A stretch of 64,000 nt of DNA, from assembly GCF_004919105.1 (NCBI RefSeq), contig NZ_STGK01000001.1, positions 62,001-126,000 of the forward strand. The letters are read 5' to 3'. Below the pieces are notes generated by a model. The model had not been told where the DNA came from, made no database searches, and worked only from the letters and a program-made list of their open reading frames with translations. A program made the translations under genes and the position numbers. Shown one piece after another: positions 62,657 to 64,000 of this stretch. Source of the DNA: Nocardioides sp. GY 10113 (GTDB lineage Bacteria; Actinomycetota; Actinomycetes; Propionibacteriales; Nocardioidaceae). How positions within the stretch are numbered: position 1 is the first letter of the stretch; every line of letters starts with the position of its first letter.

Positions 62657-62670
62657 TAGAACAAGTTCCA
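62657..62670 (-). promoter_or_regulatory. KstR-like operator upstream of the LLM operon
   Basis: TAGAACAAGTTCCA fits the published KstR motif TnnAACnnGTTnnA at every fixed position. It lies 47 bp before the LLM start codon. KstR is the TetR-family repressor of cholesterol catabolism. Related acyl-CoA-responsive TetR regulators use similar sites. Confidence 0.5.
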
Positions 62671-62687
62671 GTCGGGCGGGAGGGTTG

Positions 62688-62703
62688 CTGGACAGATGTC
62701 CAG
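62688..62703 (-). promoter_or_regulatory. Perfect 16-bp palindrome, likely second operator
   Basis: CTGGACAGATGTCCAG has 7-bp arms around GA, a form typical of TetR-family operators. It lies 78 bp upstream of the LLM start, just beyond the KstR-like site. The cognate regulator is not in the window. Confidence 0.5.
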
Positions 62704-62745
62704 TCGCGGGGTGGTGGCGCGAGGCCGGGCACCGGGCGGATCTGG

Positions 62746-62855
62746 GGTCGTGTGCCTCAGGCATCCCTGGCGTCACACCGGGCGGCCACTTCCCGCGCGT
62801 GACGGCCAGTGCAATGGCCGTCACGCCCGGGAGTCCCCGGTCGACCGGGGATTCC
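62746..62855 (+). repeat. GGTCGACC-centred composite repeat, second long copy
   Basis: The same order of parts as at 60334: GTCGTGTGCC half (from 62746), an 11-bp perfect stem GCGTGACGGCC (62797-62807) with GGCCGTCACGC (62816-62826), and a palindrome at 62830-62855 with one mismatch. It lies 8 bp before the stop of the monooxygenase gene. Confidence 0.85.
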
Positions 62856-62862
62856 AGCCCAG

Positions 62863-64000
62863 CTACGCCCGCGCCCTCTCCCGCACCGGCGAGCTGTACT
62901 CCAGCGCCGGGTCGTCGGCGGACGCCCCGAACACCTTGAGGTCGCGGAAGTAGTTCATCCTCAGCCGCCACGGCTCGACCGACCCCTGCTTGGGGAACTG
63001 GTCGACGCTGCGCAGCACGTACCCGGCGGCGAAGTCGAGGAACGGCTCCTCGGCGACGGACGGATCGCGGCGCGGCACCACGATCGAGGTGCCGGTGGAG
63101 GCCATGTGCTGCATCACCCGCACGACGTACTGGCAGACCAGGTCGGCCTTGAGGGTCCAGGAGGCGTTGGTGTAGCCGACGATGAAGGCGAAGTTCGGGA
63201 TGTCGGAGAGCATCGCGCCCTTGAACGCCATCGTGTCGGGCAGCGCGACGTCACGACCGTCCACCGCCAGCGACGCACCGCCGAAGGCGAGCAGGTTGAG
63301 GCCGGTCGCGGTGACGATGATGTCGGCCTCGAGCTCCCTGCCGGACTTCAGCAGGATCCCGTTCGACGTGAAACGGTCGATGTGGTCGGTGACCACGTCC
63401 ACCGTGTGCCGCCGCAGCGCCTTGAACAGGTCGCCGTGGGGCACCGCGCAGAGGCGCTGGTCCCACGGGTTGTACGGCGGCTTGAAGTGCTCGTCGAAGG
63501 AGACGTCGTCGGGCAGCTGGCGCTCGACGCCCTTGCGCAGGATCTTGCGCGCCAGCTCGGGGCGGGCCTGGCAGAACTCGTAGAACCAGGTGCGGGTGGC
63601 GATGTAGCGGGCGCGGACCAGCGGGGCGGCGATCCTGGTCGGCAGCCGGGTCAGCATCTTGTACGACAGCGGGTCGCTGCCGGGCTGGCTGATCACGTAC
63701 GACGGGGTCCGCTGCAGCATCGTCACGTGGCCGGCGCCGGACTCGGCCAGCGCGGGGATCAGGGTCACCGCGGTGGCGCCGGAGCCGATCACCACGATCC
63801 GCTTCCCGGCGTAGTCGAGGTCCTCGGGCCACTCCTGCGGGTGGATCACCCGGCCGGTGAACTCCTCGACGCCCTCGAAATCCGGCGTGTAGCCCTCCTC
63901 GTAGGAGTAGTACCCGCTGGTGGAGAAGAGGAAGTCGGCGGTCAGCCGGACGGTCTCGACACTGCCGTCGACACCGCCGCGCTCCACCGTCACGGTCCAC
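62863..64000 (-). CDS. Flavin-dependent Baeyer-Villiger-type monooxygenase (EthA-like), 5' end outside window
   Basis: The C-terminal 379 codons of an NADPH/FAD monooxygenase that would insert oxygen next to a ketone. The Baeyer-Villiger fingerprint is clear: FTGRVIHPQEWP, followed by the NADPH-binding RIVVIGSGATAVTLIPALAE. IVTATGLNLLAFGG and the C-terminal NFAFIVGYTNASWTLK fit the EthA group. The N-terminal FAD-binding part and start codon lie beyond position 64000. It follows the same strand as the LLM operon and may belong to the same steroid or ketone pathway. Confidence 0.9.
   Translation of the reverse strand, partial: WTVTVERGGVDGSVETVRLTADFLFSTSGYYSYEEGYTPDFEGVEEFTGRVIHPQEWPEDLDYAGKRIVVIGSGATAVTLIPALAESGAGHVTMLQRTPSYVISQPGSDPLSYKMLTRLPTRIAAPLVRARYIATRTWFYEFCQARPELARKILRKGVERQLPDDVSFDEHFKPPYNPWDQRLCAVPHGDLFKALRRHTVDVVTDHIDRFTSNGILLKSGRELEADIIVTATGLNLLAFGGASLAVDGRDVALPDTMAFKGAMLSDIPNFAFIVGYTNASWTLKADLVCQYVVRVMQHMASTGTSIVVPRRDPSVAEEPFLDFAAGYVLRSVDQFPKQGSVEPWRLRMNYFRDLKVFGASADDPALEYSSPVRERARA

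Noticed and set aside
62863..64000. Complete monooxygenase with a start near 63993
   Set aside because: The frame is open to the window edge and the FAD-binding N-terminus of the family is missing, so it is partial.

Overview
The window is about 64 kb of high-GC actinobacterial chromosome, most consistent with a Nocardioides-like member of the Nocardioidaceae. The evidence is the sigM/trxB/trxA/murJ block that normally lies close to oriC, a PadR-ino1 pair, an rpsF-ssb-rpsR-rplI-dnaB cluster, a FemX-type bridge enzyme fitting LL-diaminopimelate/glycine peptidoglycan, frequent GTG starts and many leaderless-looking promoters. It is mainly chromosomal core followed by accessory metabolism. No phage, transposase, CRISPR array, rRNA or tRNA gene was seen.

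Region 1 (1-15.6 kb): an AlaA-type aminotransferase and a GNAT enzyme, then a leftward block DUF6049 - murJ - pseudokinase - ECF sigma factor - anti-sigma - trxB - trxA, syntenic with Rv3909-Rv3914 of Mycobacterium tuberculosis, with the CCA-adding enzyme divergent from it. trxA and trxB each have a SigR/SigH-type promoter. SRPBCC, ino1 (inositol/mycothiol precursor) and its PadR regulator follow.

Region 2 (15.8-28.3 kb): cell-wall and replication genes: a class A PBP, a GT87 glycosyltransferase, an alanine-racemase-like protein paired with FemX, endonuclease IV, the S6-SSB-S18-L9 operon behind a structured leader, a MATE exporter, and dnaB behind a 510-bp spacer carrying DnaA-box-like sites.

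Region 3 (28.3-44.5 kb): a CYTH-like protein, a TlpA-like lipoprotein with CcdA, DUF1028, an MMPL exporter preceded by six 11-bp-phased heptamers, a frameshifted hemerythrin gene, a SARP-ATPase regulator, a VOC protein, a DUF305 lipoprotein, helR (RNA polymerase-protecting ATPase) behind a rifamycin-associated element, DUF2804, a TSUP transporter and a LysR regulator.

Region 4 (44.6-64 kb): an aquaglyceroporin-arsC arsenic pair, a lytic transglycosylase, an oxidoreductase, an AraC-VOC pair, a 13-unit 34-bp tandem array, a two-component system divergent from a second MMPL exporter, LysE, LOG, an HtrA-like protease, an MFS-alarmone synthetase pair, and at the right edge an LLM oxidoreductase/phosphotransferase/Baeyer-Villiger-type monooxygenase group with a KstR-like operator, which suggests the start of a steroid or hydrophobic-ketone degradation region.

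Three families of palindromic intergenic repeats recur: a GGTCGACC-centred element, a GTCGTGTGCC inverted repeat, and a GGTGGTTGAGG element. They sit mostly at gene 3' ends and are among the least explained parts of the window. Start codons were chosen from Shine-Dalgarno sequences, overlaps and family lengths, and none is proven. Family names rest on recognising motifs by eye, without database searches.
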